A stretch of DNA of 64,000 nucleotides, taken from assembly GCF_001684335.1 (NCBI RefSeq), contig NZ_LOIC01000018.1, positions 252,628 to 316,627 of the forward strand. The letters run 5' to 3'. The notes below the pieces were generated by a model. The model was not told the DNA's origin. It made no database searches and worked only from the letters and a program-made list of their open reading frames with translations. Origin of the DNA: Photorhabdus namnaonensis. Its GTDB lineage: Bacteria > Pseudomonadota > Gammaproteobacteria > Enterobacterales > Enterobacteriaceae. Below, in pieces: positions 24,802 through 33,361 of this stretch. Position 1 is the stretch's first letter, and each line of letters opens with the position of its first letter. The translations under genes were made by a program, and so were the position numbers.

Positions 24802-25624
24802 TCTGTCCTCTCAGTTCGCGGCGGGCCAGTCCAGATAGCTCCCCCTGATACCTGGCCAAATCGGGACGATATGCTGCCCCCGGCGAATATGACCAACCTA
24901 CATCAGTCGCCACTTTTGTTATGCCGGTGTTGAATGTAACAACGGGCTGCATCTCACCTGTTTTTTGTGAAACCAATTTCAACTCCCAGCCCATTGCTTT
25001 ACCTGAATGCATAACTTTTATCCCTCTGGCACGAACATCATCATGACTGAGGGCAATTACACCGCAACGGCAACGCCAGCCATTAGGAGGGTAGAAGGCT
25101 TGCCAAAATGGGTCGTCAGAGCGAAATACCAAACCATGTAATGCGAGATGGCTCTTGCGTGTATGGTTATCGTTGATCCCTGTATACATCCAGTACGGTC
25201 TGTCATCAATATTTTCCATTTGTTCGGCCCAACGGCCCGCACTGTACAGCACCGACATGTTGGTACGAAAGATAGTATCAAGGCGCCACGGGCTACCTTG
25301 CTGAACAGTGACACGTTCCCCTGTGACGAGGTCATCGGTTTCTTTCGTTCCCCACCATCCCTTACGTCTTAATGTTGGCTCCAGCTCTTGGCGAAACCAA
25401 CGATCAGTCTTGCCTTCATCCAGTGCCTGTTGTAGCGCTTGGCGAATATCTTCCAGAATGTCCAGACGCGTGACTTTCGCCACCGTGAATGCACGGGAAT
25501 GAGTCTCTTGCCAAAGTTCTTCCCAATCCCACGTTATTTTGTAGCCCTTAGATTGCAGATAACCAATGGCTCGCTTGGGAGGTAATGTCATGCAATACGC
25601 CAGTTCAGGCGTGGTTATGCTCAT
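24794..25624 (-). CDS. Minor head protein, Mu gpF-like
   Basis: 276 residues from MSITTPELAYCMTLPPKRAI. The Mu F signature is present: TIFRTNMSVLYSAGRWAEQM, PYWMYTGINDNHTRKSHLAL and FYPPNGWRCRCGV. It is an internal head protein of the SPP1-gp7 superfamily. A start nine codons upstream is rejected for lack of a ribosome binding site. Overlaps portal and gpG genes. Confidence 0.93.
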   Translation of the reverse strand: MSITTPELAYCMTLPPKRAIGYLQSKGYKITWDWEELWQETHSRAFTVAKVTRLDILEDIRQALQQALDEGKTDRWFRQELEPTLRRKGWWGTKETDDLVTGERVTVQQGSPWRLDTIFRTNMSVLYSAGRWAEQMENIDDRPYWMYTGINDNHTRKSHLALHGLVFRSDDPFWQAFYPPNGWRCRCGVIALSHDDVRARGIKVMHSGKAMGWELKLVSQKTGEMQPVVTFNTGITKVATDVGWSYSPGAAYRPDLARYQGELSGLARRELRGQNE

Positions 25625-27098
25625 GTAAGCGCCCCCAAATGTTAGACACAAACAAAACCCGTGCTAGCCGCTCTTGCAAACCCTCTGCGTCCATTTGTGG
25701 ATAAAGCTCGGCTAACTGTCCTATAAGATCGCTGGGATTAACACCGTTTTGAACACGATGAAACAAAGGAACCAGCAGAGATTCCAACGATTCATTCAAT
25801 GATCCTTCATTCATCAAAATATCCAGCGCTTCATCTAAGGTGTCCTGTGCTGCTAAATCTGCGTTAACAGCTTCAGAGAACGCCAGTGGGAGTGGTGGCA
25901 TAGGCGTGGTTGACAAGGTTGTTTCATCAACATCCCCATCCTGCAATTGATATTCGCGTTTCCAGTATTGCGGAGTAAATCTGACACCAGCCTGACTCAA
26001 CTTAACGTCACGATTAGCCTGTGTTTCATCAACCGATTGCTGTTCCCAAAGACGATAGACTGGACATTCAACGTTACCGAAGTTCAGTTCTACGACCCAG
26101 CGTATAGCCTGATTAATGGCGCTGGTGATAACGTCAACATCAGCATCACGAATATCATCCGTTACCTCCAATCCCGCTTGTGCAGAGGCTTTATTGCTGT
26201 TTGCTTCGGTCGTTTGGTTTTGTCCCAGTAACGCAATGGAGATCTCACTGCGAGCAACGGTAATTAAATTCTGGTAAATATCACTGCTGTCTGATTTACC
26301 TGCTGCTTCTTTAATCTCAACGGAGGAATCATCAGGAATGGCGGCAACTGCATCATCAATCATCGCTTCCATCGAATCCAATAACAGATCGATTTCACTT
26401 TGTGGCGTACCTCGTGGATGCTTTCCAATCACCCACGGTGAACCATACTTCTCAGCAAAGCGCACCCAAAACTTCATGCCGCCTTTCTTAAAGGTGACGG
26501 GCCAGAAGCACATGGATAAATCTGGAAATCCATAAGGGTTGTCATAAGTAGCATCTTGACGTGGTGTTACAAATTTATAGAGAGGAACCCGTTCTCCTTC
26601 AACGCTTGCATCACGGGCACGAAAACGCAGTTGGTTATCACGGTCATAGTGGAACCAGTCAGGCGGTTTGCTAACAATATCCGTCACTGACCATGATTGA
26701 TTCTGGTTCCACATCAATTCACAAGGCTGATAGCCGTATAGAACAGCGTCATGCATTTCGCCAATGATACGTGACATATCCAAGTCCGCGAGCATGTCGC
26801 GGATAAAGTTAAAGACTTGCACAGGGGCATTGCTGCGTTCTACACCACGCTCCAGTGCTTTCACTCCGGCCTTGCGGCGGCGAATACATCCACCAACTAA
26901 AGGATCAGTACGTAATTCACGATAGATACGAATATCTCGCCTTTGGGCTTTGAGAATAGGATCAGGGTTAGGTAGATATGTCCCCAGACCGTAGAAGTCA
27001 ATGGAACGGCTACGTGATGCAATTTGCTCAGTGAACAACTGCTTTGATTCGGAAAAGTTAATAAATTCTGTTGGTGAAACCCAGATACCACGTGCCAT
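25605..27098 (-). CDS. Portal protein (DUF935, Mu gp29-like)
   Basis: 497 residues. FYGLGTYLPNPDPILK, RTDPLVGGCIRRRKAGV and WVRFAEKYGSPWVIGKHPRG are characteristic of the DUF935 portal family. It forms the dodecameric DNA entry ring. Directly abuts the large terminase gene. Confidence 0.95.
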   Translation of the reverse strand: MARGIWVSPTEFINFSESKQLFTEQIASRSRSIDFYGLGTYLPNPDPILKAQRRDIRIYRELRTDPLVGGCIRRRKAGVKALERGVERSNAPVQVFNFIRDMLADLDMSRIIGEMHDAVLYGYQPCELMWNQNQSWSVTDIVSKPPDWFHYDRDNQLRFRARDASVEGERVPLYKFVTPRQDATYDNPYGFPDLSMCFWPVTFKKGGMKFWVRFAEKYGSPWVIGKHPRGTPQSEIDLLLDSMEAMIDDAVAAIPDDSSVEIKEAAGKSDSSDIYQNLITVARSEISIALLGQNQTTEANSNKASAQAGLEVTDDIRDADVDVITSAINQAIRWVVELNFGNVECPVYRLWEQQSVDETQANRDVKLSQAGVRFTPQYWKREYQLQDGDVDETTLSTTPMPPLPLAFSEAVNADLAAQDTLDEALDILMNEGSLNESLESLLVPLFHRVQNGVNPSDLIGQLAELYPQMDAEGLQERLARVLFVSNIWGRLHEHNHA

Positions 27099-28621
27099 TA
27101 GTATCCCTCCAGCATACGTGCAGACTGACGGCGTCGGCGGGAACTTGCCTTCACCGGACCTTTGTTAATTTCACGGCTGGCGAAGTATGCTAGGGCAAGG
27201 GCTATTGCTGCATCACCGTGGCGCTTGCCGCCGTCCGCTTTTGCTTTTGAGCGCTGATCAGGTACACGGGGAACACCGTTAATGACCTGTACTGCTCTCA
27301 GGTCATCCAAAATGTCTTCATCCTTTGGCAGTGCCTCCAGATTGCCGTCTTCCAGCGCAGCCTTCACCGGGGGCATATTGTCACGGTACCAACCTTCTGT
27401 GGGCATGACTTGCTGCACACGGCTGGCACCATATTTTTGCATGGCATATTCGGCCAGATAAGCACCGTTACCACGGGCATCAAAGGCTGCACCCAGCAGA
27501 TTAGGAAGTCCATCCATTAGATACCAAGTGATTTGTTCCTGTTGTTTAAATGGCACGTTGCGCAGCTCCAGCACGAACGGCACTCTACGTACCAGATTTT
27601 TTTGTTGCAGCAATGGATAATCCACGGACAAATCTCCACTGCGGCCAAAATCGCGTCCCAGAAACGAACGAGCATCAGAAGGCAATGCATCTAGCAACGG
27701 TTTCAGGTTGGCTTTTAGCCACTCTTCGGTATCTGTGCGGCGTATTTCATCGGATTTAAGCTCATATCCTTTCGGACAAGTCAGTCGCAGCAGTGGCGTA
27801 TCGGGAGACATCCGAGATTCAATCAGAGCGCGGGACAACCATGCTCCACCACCATTAGCAGGAATACAGTCCAATTCTTCTGATGCTCCAGCTCCGTAGA
27901 ACTTGTACACCGACATCATCCACTGTTGTTCAGCCTCTTGTGACCATTCACGTCCGGTACGTAAGCAGACACGGTGGAATAGTCCTTCAACCACAGCTTC
28001 CTTAAAGGTAATACGGTGGATAACGCCGTCTCTGTGTCCTGCCCGAATATCGTTCAGCAACTCATTAAACAAGTTGCTATCCCCGTTATGGGTGGAGATC
28101 ACTCGCACTTTACCGCCCCAGATAAGCATGGCTAGCGCCGCTTTCAGTAATTCATCGAGCTGTTCGTGGAAAGCAGCTTCATCAATGACAATGATCCCCT
28201 GACGGCCACGCAAATTAGACGGACGGCTAGAAAGCGCCACTACACGGAATCCAGAATCTGGAAATTTGATAGTGAAAGTTTTGATGTGCTTATCATCTTC
28301 GTCTTCTTCCCAGAACCCTTCTTCAATTTCACTGGCCGCATAGTTGAAAGCACGAGCCCACATTGCACAGGCTTGAATATATTCAATGGTCATATCTTGG
28401 TTATAGGCGATGTAATACACATTCATACCACCCGCAGCGGCAGAAGATGCGGCGATGAGTACATTATCTGACGCTTCAGCCCAAGTAATTCCCGTTCGAC
28501 GACTCTTCTCATTGACTTTAAGAGGAGACGAGTCGGCCACCCATCGTTGCTGGTATGGCAATAAGACAACAGGTGCTGCTATTGAGGAAGTATCTGGTAG
28601 AACAGGTGCAAGCTGACTCAT
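27098..28621 (-). CDS. Terminase large subunit (Mu gp28-like)
   Basis: 507 residues. An adenine-binding LLPYQQRWVAD, a Walker A-like EKSRRTGITWAEA, Walker B IIVIDEAAF and the nuclease acidic motifs (GRDFGRSGDLSV; GAAFDARGNGAYLAEY) are seen in order. It packages DNA by headful from transposed copies. Overlaps the small subunit gene by four bases. Confidence 0.95.
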   Translation of the reverse strand: MSQLAPVLPDTSSIAAPVVLLPYQQRWVADSSPLKVNEKSRRTGITWAEASDNVLIAASSAAAGGMNVYYIAYNQDMTIEYIQACAMWARAFNYAASEIEEGFWEEDEDDKHIKTFTIKFPDSGFRVVALSSRPSNLRGRQGIIVIDEAAFHEQLDELLKAALAMLIWGGKVRVISTHNGDSNLFNELLNDIRAGHRDGVIHRITFKEAVVEGLFHRVCLRTGREWSQEAEQQWMMSVYKFYGAGASEELDCIPANGGGAWLSRALIESRMSPDTPLLRLTCPKGYELKSDEIRRTDTEEWLKANLKPLLDALPSDARSFLGRDFGRSGDLSVDYPLLQQKNLVRRVPFVLELRNVPFKQQEQITWYLMDGLPNLLGAAFDARGNGAYLAEYAMQKYGASRVQQVMPTEGWYRDNMPPVKAALEDGNLEALPKDEDILDDLRAVQVINGVPRVPDQRSKAKADGGKRHGDAAIALALAYFASREINKGPVKASSRRRRQSARMLEGY

Positions 28622-29163
28622 GTAGCAATTCCCAATATTTCCCGACGTAATGCAGCAACTGCTTCGGCAGATAATCCACCTTTGCGTGCAATTTTCTCTG
28701 CATTACTTGCGGCAGCTTCAGTCCGTGCCCGGACTTCAGATTGGAATTTTTTCAGATTCACGCTAGCGCGAGAGAGTGTAGCTACATTTTTTGCCACCGT
28801 TGAAAGCAGTGTGACACGCTCTTTTGGCGCAATTTCTCCGTCTTCAGCTTCCTGAAGTTGAATAATACTTTCAAAAAGTTCAGTCTGAATTAAAGCAATC
28901 ACTGCCTCAGAACGTGCATCTTGATCATCCACTGCACCTTCTGTGAGCATCCGTGCTGCTTCTGTTGCCGCCCGTATTGCACCGTATCGCTTTTCTATTT
29001 TTTGTCCATAGCGGTGAATAGCGGACTTACTGATTACATAACCTTGATCACGTAGCAAGGTTTCAAGTTCCTGGTATCCACTAAACCCTGATTCAGTCAA
29101 CGCCCGTTCCAACCAACGCCGAACGTCTTCTGGGAGTTTATCGATTGTGCTTCGACGCGCCAT
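28618..29163 (-). CDS. Terminase small subunit (DUF3486, Mu gp27-like)
   Basis: 181 residues: MARRSTIDKLPEDVRRWLER, SGYQELETLLRDQGYVISKS and AIHRYGQKIEKRY. DUF3486 proteins are the DNA-recognition subunit of Mu-type terminases. The 3' third is helical and alanine-rich. Confidence 0.93.
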   Translation of the reverse strand: MARRSTIDKLPEDVRRWLERALTESGFSGYQELETLLRDQGYVISKSAIHRYGQKIEKRYGAIRAATEAARMLTEGAVDDQDARSEAVIALIQTELFESIIQLQEAEDGEIAPKERVTLLSTVAKNVATLSRASVNLKKFQSEVRARTEAAASNAEKIARKGGLSAEAVAALRREILGIAT

Positions 29164-29474
29164 TATTCACTCCAGTACTTTTCAGGACGAGCAATACCAA
29201 GGCCGCATTCGATCGTATATTCAACAACATCAACACCAATACGAGTTAAGTCAGCAAACCAACTACCCGATGGCTGTTTATTGAGGTCAATTAATTTACG
29301 GTCTGCCAGATAATCCAACTCCTTCCGTAATTCCAATGCAGTGACGTCAGGATAAATCGCGCGAGATATATCCAATAACAGAGTTTCACTGGCGGTATAT
29401 GGGCGGGTTTTATTCAGTGCGACCAACAGACTCCAGCGCAATGATTCACGACGAACACGAGCAACATCAATCAT
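29163..29474 (-). CDS. Mu gp26-like winged-helix phage protein
   Basis: 103 residues from MIDVARVRRESLRW, start chosen by GGAGGTAAAA upstream. SRAIYPDVTALELRKELDYL ... WFADLTRIGVDVVEY reads as a small winged helix. It occupies the position of Mu gp26 between the DUF2730 gene and the terminase. Confidence 0.8.
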   Translation of the reverse strand: MIDVARVRRESLRWSLLVALNKTRPYTASETLLLDISRAIYPDVTALELRKELDYLADRKLIDLNKQPSGSWFADLTRIGVDVVEYTIECGLGIARPEKYWSE

Positions 29475-29799
29475 TTTTACCTCCGGCAATTCGGTGCTGC
29501 TGCACCACCTCTAATTTGCTGTAAAGAGCATCCAGCTTGGCTTCAATTACTGTCTGACCACGAATGTAATCTTCACGGCGCACGTAATTCAGCGGCAAGT
29601 CAGCCTTAAACTGCATAAACTCACGTTCGAGTTGAGACCAATTGTCTACGGAATTCTTAAGCGCCTGTTCTAATGAGGTATGTCTTTCCTCCTGCCGCTC
29701 TTCGGCCTTGCTGAATAACCACTTTGCGATACCAAAAATGAAACCGAGGAAAGAGAGCAGAAAACCTACGGCAGCCCAAAATTCAATCTGTAATGTCAT
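29467..29799 (-). CDS. DUF2730 membrane protein (Mu gp25-like)
   Basis: 110 residues from MTLQIEFWAAVGFLLSFLGF. One N-terminal membrane segment (about residues 5-27) and then a coiled coil, the DUF2730 layout. Its ATG overlaps the stop of the spanin gene (ATGA). Membrane position next to lysis genes suggests a role at the inner membrane, but this is unproven. Confidence 0.82.
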   Translation of the reverse strand: MTLQIEFWAAVGFLLSFLGFIFGIAKWLFSKAEERQEERHTSLEQALKNSVDNWSQLEREFMQFKADLPLNYVRREDYIRGQTVIEAKLDALYSKLEVVQQHRIAGGKND

Positions 29800-30419
29800 T
29801 GTTGTAATCCTTCGATGTAATCCAGCAAGCCATTGACCTGCGCTTTCAATGCAAGACACTGTTCTCCGTTGTCAATGATATTGGCGAGGATATCTCGTTG
29901 CGTGATACCGGATGGCTGTAGTTGGGCATCAGAGCTTTCATTTCCACGGAACGTTTCATCAGCGCCGGAGGTAACGGAGGCAGAGCGAGTTTGTTCACTG
30001 GACAGGCCGAGGGCAGCGTTGTATTGCTGCATGAAGCCACGAGTAAACACACAATTAACAGGATGAAACTGTTGTTTTTCATCCATCCAACTCTGGGTAA
30101 CATGGTCAATTTTCCTCTTCAGTTGTTGGTTTTGAGTGCGGAGTTGTTCAATATCGTTGAGATAATTGGATTCTGCCTGATGCGCTGAGTTGACCTGCAT
30201 TTGGTAACGTTGCTGCAAGGCATTGAGTGCTGACAGTTCCCGCTCTGTCCGTTGCTTTTCCAGCTGAAGAAATTTAGTTTTCTGCTGTGCTAATGCGGTG
30301 TTTCCTGTCTCCGTTGCTTTCTGAAAGCCTATGGTATGGCCTCTCCAGTAGGCCAAAGCGAACATGCCAATTAGCGACAAAATCAATACAACAGGTTTAG
30401 CCCATAATTTAATTGGCAC
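29796..30419 (-). CDS. Inner-membrane spanin (Rz-like)
   Basis: 207 residues from a GTG that overlaps the end of the endolysin gene and has GGAGG eight bases upstream (VPIKLWAKPVVLILSLIGMF). A membrane anchor (residues 8-24) is followed by a long periplasmic coiled coil (KFLQLEKQRTERELSALNAL), the i-spanin architecture. A longer frame upstream overlaps the endolysin gene and is rejected. Confidence 0.88.
   Translation of the reverse strand: MPIKLWAKPVVLILSLIGMFALAYWRGHTIGFQKATETGNTALAQQKTKFLQLEKQRTERELSALNALQQRYQMQVNSAHQAESNYLNDIEQLRTQNQQLKRKIDHVTQSWMDEKQQFHPVNCVFTRGFMQQYNAALGLSSEQTRSASVTSGADETFRGNESSDAQLQPSGITQRDILANIIDNGEQCLALKAQVNGLLDYIEGLQQ
29846..30082 (-). CDS. Outer-membrane spanin lipoprotein (Rz1-like), nested in Rz
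   Basis: 78 residues wholly inside the Rz gene in another frame. MKNNSFILLIVCLLVASC is a lipoprotein signal with the lipobox VASC; the mature part is short and proline-rich (LALPPLPPALMK), as in Rz1. Together with Rz it fuses inner and outer membranes at lysis. Confidence 0.88.
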   Translation of the reverse strand: MKNNSFILLIVCLLVASCSNTTLPSACPVNKLALPPLPPALMKRSVEMKALMPNYSHPVSRNEISSPISLTTENSVLH

Positions 30420-31032
30420 AGCTGGTACCTCCCCAAGCCAAATAACGAGGCGCGAGTTCCAGTAATATGCGTTTGGAATAATGTCGATTTTCTTTCCATG
30501 CTGACGCTTTACGCCCAGCATTCTGAGATTCAACATGACCGAACCAGACCCACGGATTGAGACCAACTGCCTCGGTTTTCTTCTTATCCCGTAGTAACCA
30601 GCCTAAGCCTCCATTATAGGAAGACAGCACCATCGCCATTCTTTGGCACTTATCGGCAGCTTTAATGCGTTGCCATAGCCAATGGTCATAGTGAACCATT
30701 GCCCGTATAGACCAGACTGGGTTGAAGGGATCTTTATTGGATAATTCAGGAATGCGTTGACTAATCCAATCCACTGTTGCGGGCATAAACTGGGCCATAC
30801 CCTGAGCACCAATAGGCGAAATAGCTCGTGATTTCCAGTCACTCTCCTGATGCAACTGAGCGGCAAAATCAGCTACAGGCGCATTCAATCCCCAGATCAC
30901 ACGAGAAGCACGTATCAGGTCATTGCGGTATTGCCGCGAACGGTGTGGCAGTTCGTCAGCCAATGCTGGGCTGACCATACCGCTATACCACAACAGCACA
31001 ATTCCGATAATCTGCCGCCAATTCATAATCAC
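30409..31032 (-). CDS. Phage endolysin, lytic transglycosylase fold
   Basis: 207 residues. An N-terminal hydrophobic segment with signal-peptide features (IIGIVLLWYSGMVSPALADE) suggests Sec export. The SLT-type catalytic core is visible: the catalytic Glu in LHQESDWKSRAISPIGAQG, then MAQFMPATVDW and YNGGLGW. The second ATG (MNWRQ) is an alternative start. Follows the holin gene with a four-base overlap. Confidence 0.9.
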   Translation of the reverse strand: MIMNWRQIIGIVLLWYSGMVSPALADELPHRSRQYRNDLIRASRVIWGLNAPVADFAAQLHQESDWKSRAISPIGAQGMAQFMPATVDWISQRIPELSNKDPFNPVWSIRAMVHYDHWLWQRIKAADKCQRMAMVLSSYNGGLGWLLRDKKKTEAVGLNPWVWFGHVESQNAGRKASAWKENRHYSKRILLELAPRYLAWGGTSCAN

Positions 31033-31379
31033 AACCCTGTAGCTACGCTCAGACAGGTGGCGGCAACAATCAGTGCACGGCGTATCAGAGCGGCTGCAAA
31101 CACCATATGGTAGCCAGGCTGAACGGGGTATTTTCCTTCTTTCATGAGTATTTCATCATATTTCAGATACTGACCGGGCCTTGCTTTCGGGAATAAACTG
31201 CGGTCAAGCCAGTACCCCAAGACAACAGACAGAGCAATAAGCGACAATTTGTAGATCACAACAGGGACTTGTTGAGGGGAAACTAAACCGATAGTGATCA
31301 GCAATAGAACAGCTGTTAACAACCAGCCACCGAGGCGTAATTTTTTGATAAGTGATACAAACGATTTGAAAGTTTTCAC
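31029..31379 (-). CDS. Putative holin
   Basis: 116 residues, GTG start with GGAG upstream. Three hydrophobic stretches (LGGWLLTAVLLLITIGLV, VVIYKLSLIALSVVLGYWL and a C-terminal MVFAAALIRRALIVAATCL) around a charged loop. First gene of the lysis-terminase operon. Holin assignment rests on size, topology and position. Confidence 0.75.
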   Translation of the reverse strand: MKTFKSFVSLIKKLRLGGWLLTAVLLLITIGLVSPQQVPVVIYKLSLIALSVVLGYWLDRSLFPKARPGQYLKYDEILMKEGKYPVQPGYHMVFAAALIRRALIVAATCLSVATGL

Positions 31380-31381
31380 TG

Positions 31382-31413
31382 AACTGTCTCCGTAGTCGTT
31401 GATGGAAACAGTT
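31382..31413 (-). promoter_or_regulatory. Hairpin covering the holin ribosome binding site
   Basis: AACTGTCTCC (31382-31391) pairs at 9 of 10 positions with GGAAACAGTT (31404-31413). The mRNA 3' arm contains GGAGACAG, the holin's ribosome binding site. The arm is the same motif as in the hairpin before the protease gene, so both late genes may respond to one control. Confidence 0.5.
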
Positions 31414-31481
31414 TTGCCAATTTATCGGGAAAAGGATTTTAAAGGGCGTTAAGAGCGCATCAGAAAAGTAAAAGACAGGAT

Positions 31482-31560
31482 AAGAGCGACCTGCCTAACA
31501 CTCGAATACTGGGTAGGCTATCAACTCACAGGTATGTACTGTGAGTCAACCGAGGCTCTT
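31482..31560 (+). ncRNA. Candidate three-way-junction RNA between holin and methylase
   Basis: The 79 bases close on themselves: outer stem AAGAGC (31482-31487) with GCTCTT (31555-31560); inner stem GCCTA/TAGGC (31493-31497, 31514-31518); inner stem ACTCACAG/CTGTGAGT (31524-31531, 31539-31546). Size and two-hairpin-plus-closing-stem shape recall C4-type phage antisense RNAs, but I cannot confirm family membership. It could also be a structured leader of the methylase mRNA. Strand is assigned by the downstream gene. Confidence 0.45.
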
Positions 31561-31629
31561 TCAGTTATTGATTATTGATGACCGGGAAAGCCGAACTCAT
31601 TTTCAACTAATGGAAAAGGCTTACGGATA

Positions 31630-32400
31630 ATGAAAGAACAATCTTTACCTATCGTTCCGTGGATTGGTGGTAAACGCCGATTAGCAAAACATATTTTACC
31701 GTTATTTCCTGAGCATACCTGTTATGTCGAACCGTTCTGTGGTGCTGCCGCGCTGTATTTCCTAAAAGTACCGAGCAAATGTGAAGTGATTAATGATATT
31801 AATGGTGAGTTGGTGAATCTTTATCGCGTGATAAAGCATCACTTAGAAGAGTTTGTCCGGCAATTTAAATGGGCATTGGTCAGCCGCCAAATATATAAAT
31901 GGTTGCAGATTACCCCCGAAGAAACGCTAACCGATATTCAGAGAGCAGCACGTTTCTACTATCTCCAAAAGCAGGCGTTTAGCGGCAAGGTTGCTGAACA
32001 TACTTTCGGTACTTCCACCACCAGCCCACCGCGATTTAATTTACTCAGAATAGAAGAAGAGCTATCAATGGCCCACCTGCGACTGGCAAGAACGATCATT
32101 GAAAATATGAGCTGGGCACAATGCGTCCAACGGTACGACAGGCCACATACGCTGTTTTATTGTGATCCGCCATATTGGGGTACAGAGGGATATGGCATAG
32201 ATTTCGGACTTGAGAACTATGATCTATTAGCAGAACTAGCACATACCATCCGAGGGGGCATGGTAATTTCGGTGAACGATATTCCAGAAATGCGTAAAGC
32301 ATTCAAAGGATTGAAAATGCAAGTAGTCAATATCGGTTACAACTTGAAAGTTACGGGTAAAGCTAAACAGAGTAAAGAGCTGATTATTTGTAATTTCTAA
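31630..32400 (+). CDS. DNA adenine methylase (Dam/MT-A70-independent class D12)
   Basis: 256 residues of the D12 class. SAM-binding motif VPWIGGKRRLAKHILPLFP near the N-terminus, PFCGAAALYF, and the catalytic DPPYWGTEGYG around residue 180. Transcribed opposite to the late genes. Prophage methylases protect phage DNA from host restriction; the exact target, possibly GATC, is not deducible. A convergent cluster of three unassigned genes follows. Confidence 0.93.
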   Translation: MKEQSLPIVPWIGGKRRLAKHILPLFPEHTCYVEPFCGAAALYFLKVPSKCEVINDINGELVNLYRVIKHHLEEFVRQFKWALVSRQIYKWLQITPEETLTDIQRAARFYYLQKQAFSGKVAEHTFGTSTTSPPRFNLLRIEEELSMAHLRLARTIIENMSWAQCVQRYDRPHTLFYCDPPYWGTEGYGIDFGLENYDLLAELAHTIRGGMVISVNDIPEMRKAFKGLKMQVVNIGYNLKVTGKAKQSKELIICNF

Positions 32401-32447
32401 TAACCGAGAATGGCAAGGCAATATATTTGCTTTGCCATTTTTTACTT

Positions 32448-32885
32448 TTAACCTAAGCCAATAGAACGGGATACAAACTGTAAACCTATTCCGAGAGTTT
32501 GGCTAATTAAAGACCTTAATGCTTCTTTACTTTCAGTCTTCAGTGTTTCCTTAATACGATCACCTAATGGGGTTTCTAAGCTGTCAGGGATTACTTTGAG
32601 AACTTCTAAACCTTCAGCAGTTAATACGGCTCTATGACAACCTTCAGAGTTCATAGTCCCTGCCAAATAACCATTCTTTATGAGCCAATCCACTGTATCC
32701 AGAAAAAATCTATGATCTTCTACTGTAGTACAAAGTTCGTCAGAGTATGTTCCATCAGAATATTGAAGGGGTTCACCGATTATATTTATAGATAAAAGAT
32801 CTATCTTTAAAGGAAATGACTCATATAGTTTCCCAAATATAATACCTACAATTTCATTAAACTTTTCTATGTTTGTAGTAGACAT
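32448..32885 (-). CDS. Unassigned phage accessory protein, probable winged helix
   Basis: 145 residues from MSTTNIEKFNEIVGIIFGKL; the longer frame from 32966 overlaps the lipoprotein gene and is rejected. HRFFLDTVDWLIKNGYLAG followed by AVLTAEGLEVLKVIPDSLE resembles a winged-helix module; the C-terminus is amphipathic (LRSLISQTLGIGLQFVSRSI). Lies between the methylase and the repressor, where lysogenic-conversion genes often sit. Not recognised. Confidence 0.65.
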   Translation of the reverse strand: MSTTNIEKFNEIVGIIFGKLYESFPLKIDLLSINIIGEPLQYSDGTYSDELCTTVEDHRFFLDTVDWLIKNGYLAGTMNSEGCHRAVLTAEGLEVLKVIPDSLETPLGDRIKETLKTESKEALRSLISQTLGIGLQFVSRSIGLG

Positions 32886-32902
32886 AAATATCCTATTTGT
32901 TT

Positions 32903-33322
32903 CTAAAGTTTCAATTTCAATGTTCCACCAGGTACATTCTGTTGATCTAAACAAACAGATTGGCAAGCTGATTTAGATATGGATAAAATTGTTTCGTTAC
33001 CCCCTATATCAAGAAAGCAATTATTTCCATTAGCCATATAATCATTGAGAAGTTTGGCATTTTCATCAATATGAAATTTGATGGTTGTGCGTGAAGGATA
33101 ACTGTTTTCGTAAACTGTGATGTCAGTAAATTGATCAGCATATTTATCCAATCCTGGGCACATTTTCCTAATAGTTGGCAATAATTGATTGATAGTGGGA
33201 TCATCTGTTGCTATTGAGAACACAGGGGCTGGAGATTTTTCAGGCTCAATCTGAACGCTATTTTCTGTCTCATCACCACACCCCGCCAAAAGAAATATTG
33301 TGGGAATTAATAAGTTACGCAC
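32903..33322 (-). CDS. Prophage-encoded lipoprotein
   Basis: 139 residues. MRNLLIPTIFLLAGCGDE is a short lipoprotein signal with lipobox LAGC. The mature part has four more cysteines (RKMCPGL, NNCFLDIGG, SACQSVCLD) that could form disulfides. Expressed from the lysogen it would sit in the envelope and might alter the surface or exclude other phages; that role is inferred from location only. Confidence 0.75.
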   Translation of the reverse strand: MRNLLIPTIFLLAGCGDETENSVQIEPEKSPAPVFSIATDDPTINQLLPTIRKMCPGLDKYADQFTDITVYENSYPSRTTIKFHIDENAKLLNDYMANGNNCFLDIGGNETILSISKSACQSVCLDQQNVPGGTLKLKL

Positions 33323-33361
33323 AGTCCATACCCTTATATGAAATAGAAAATAACTATATTT

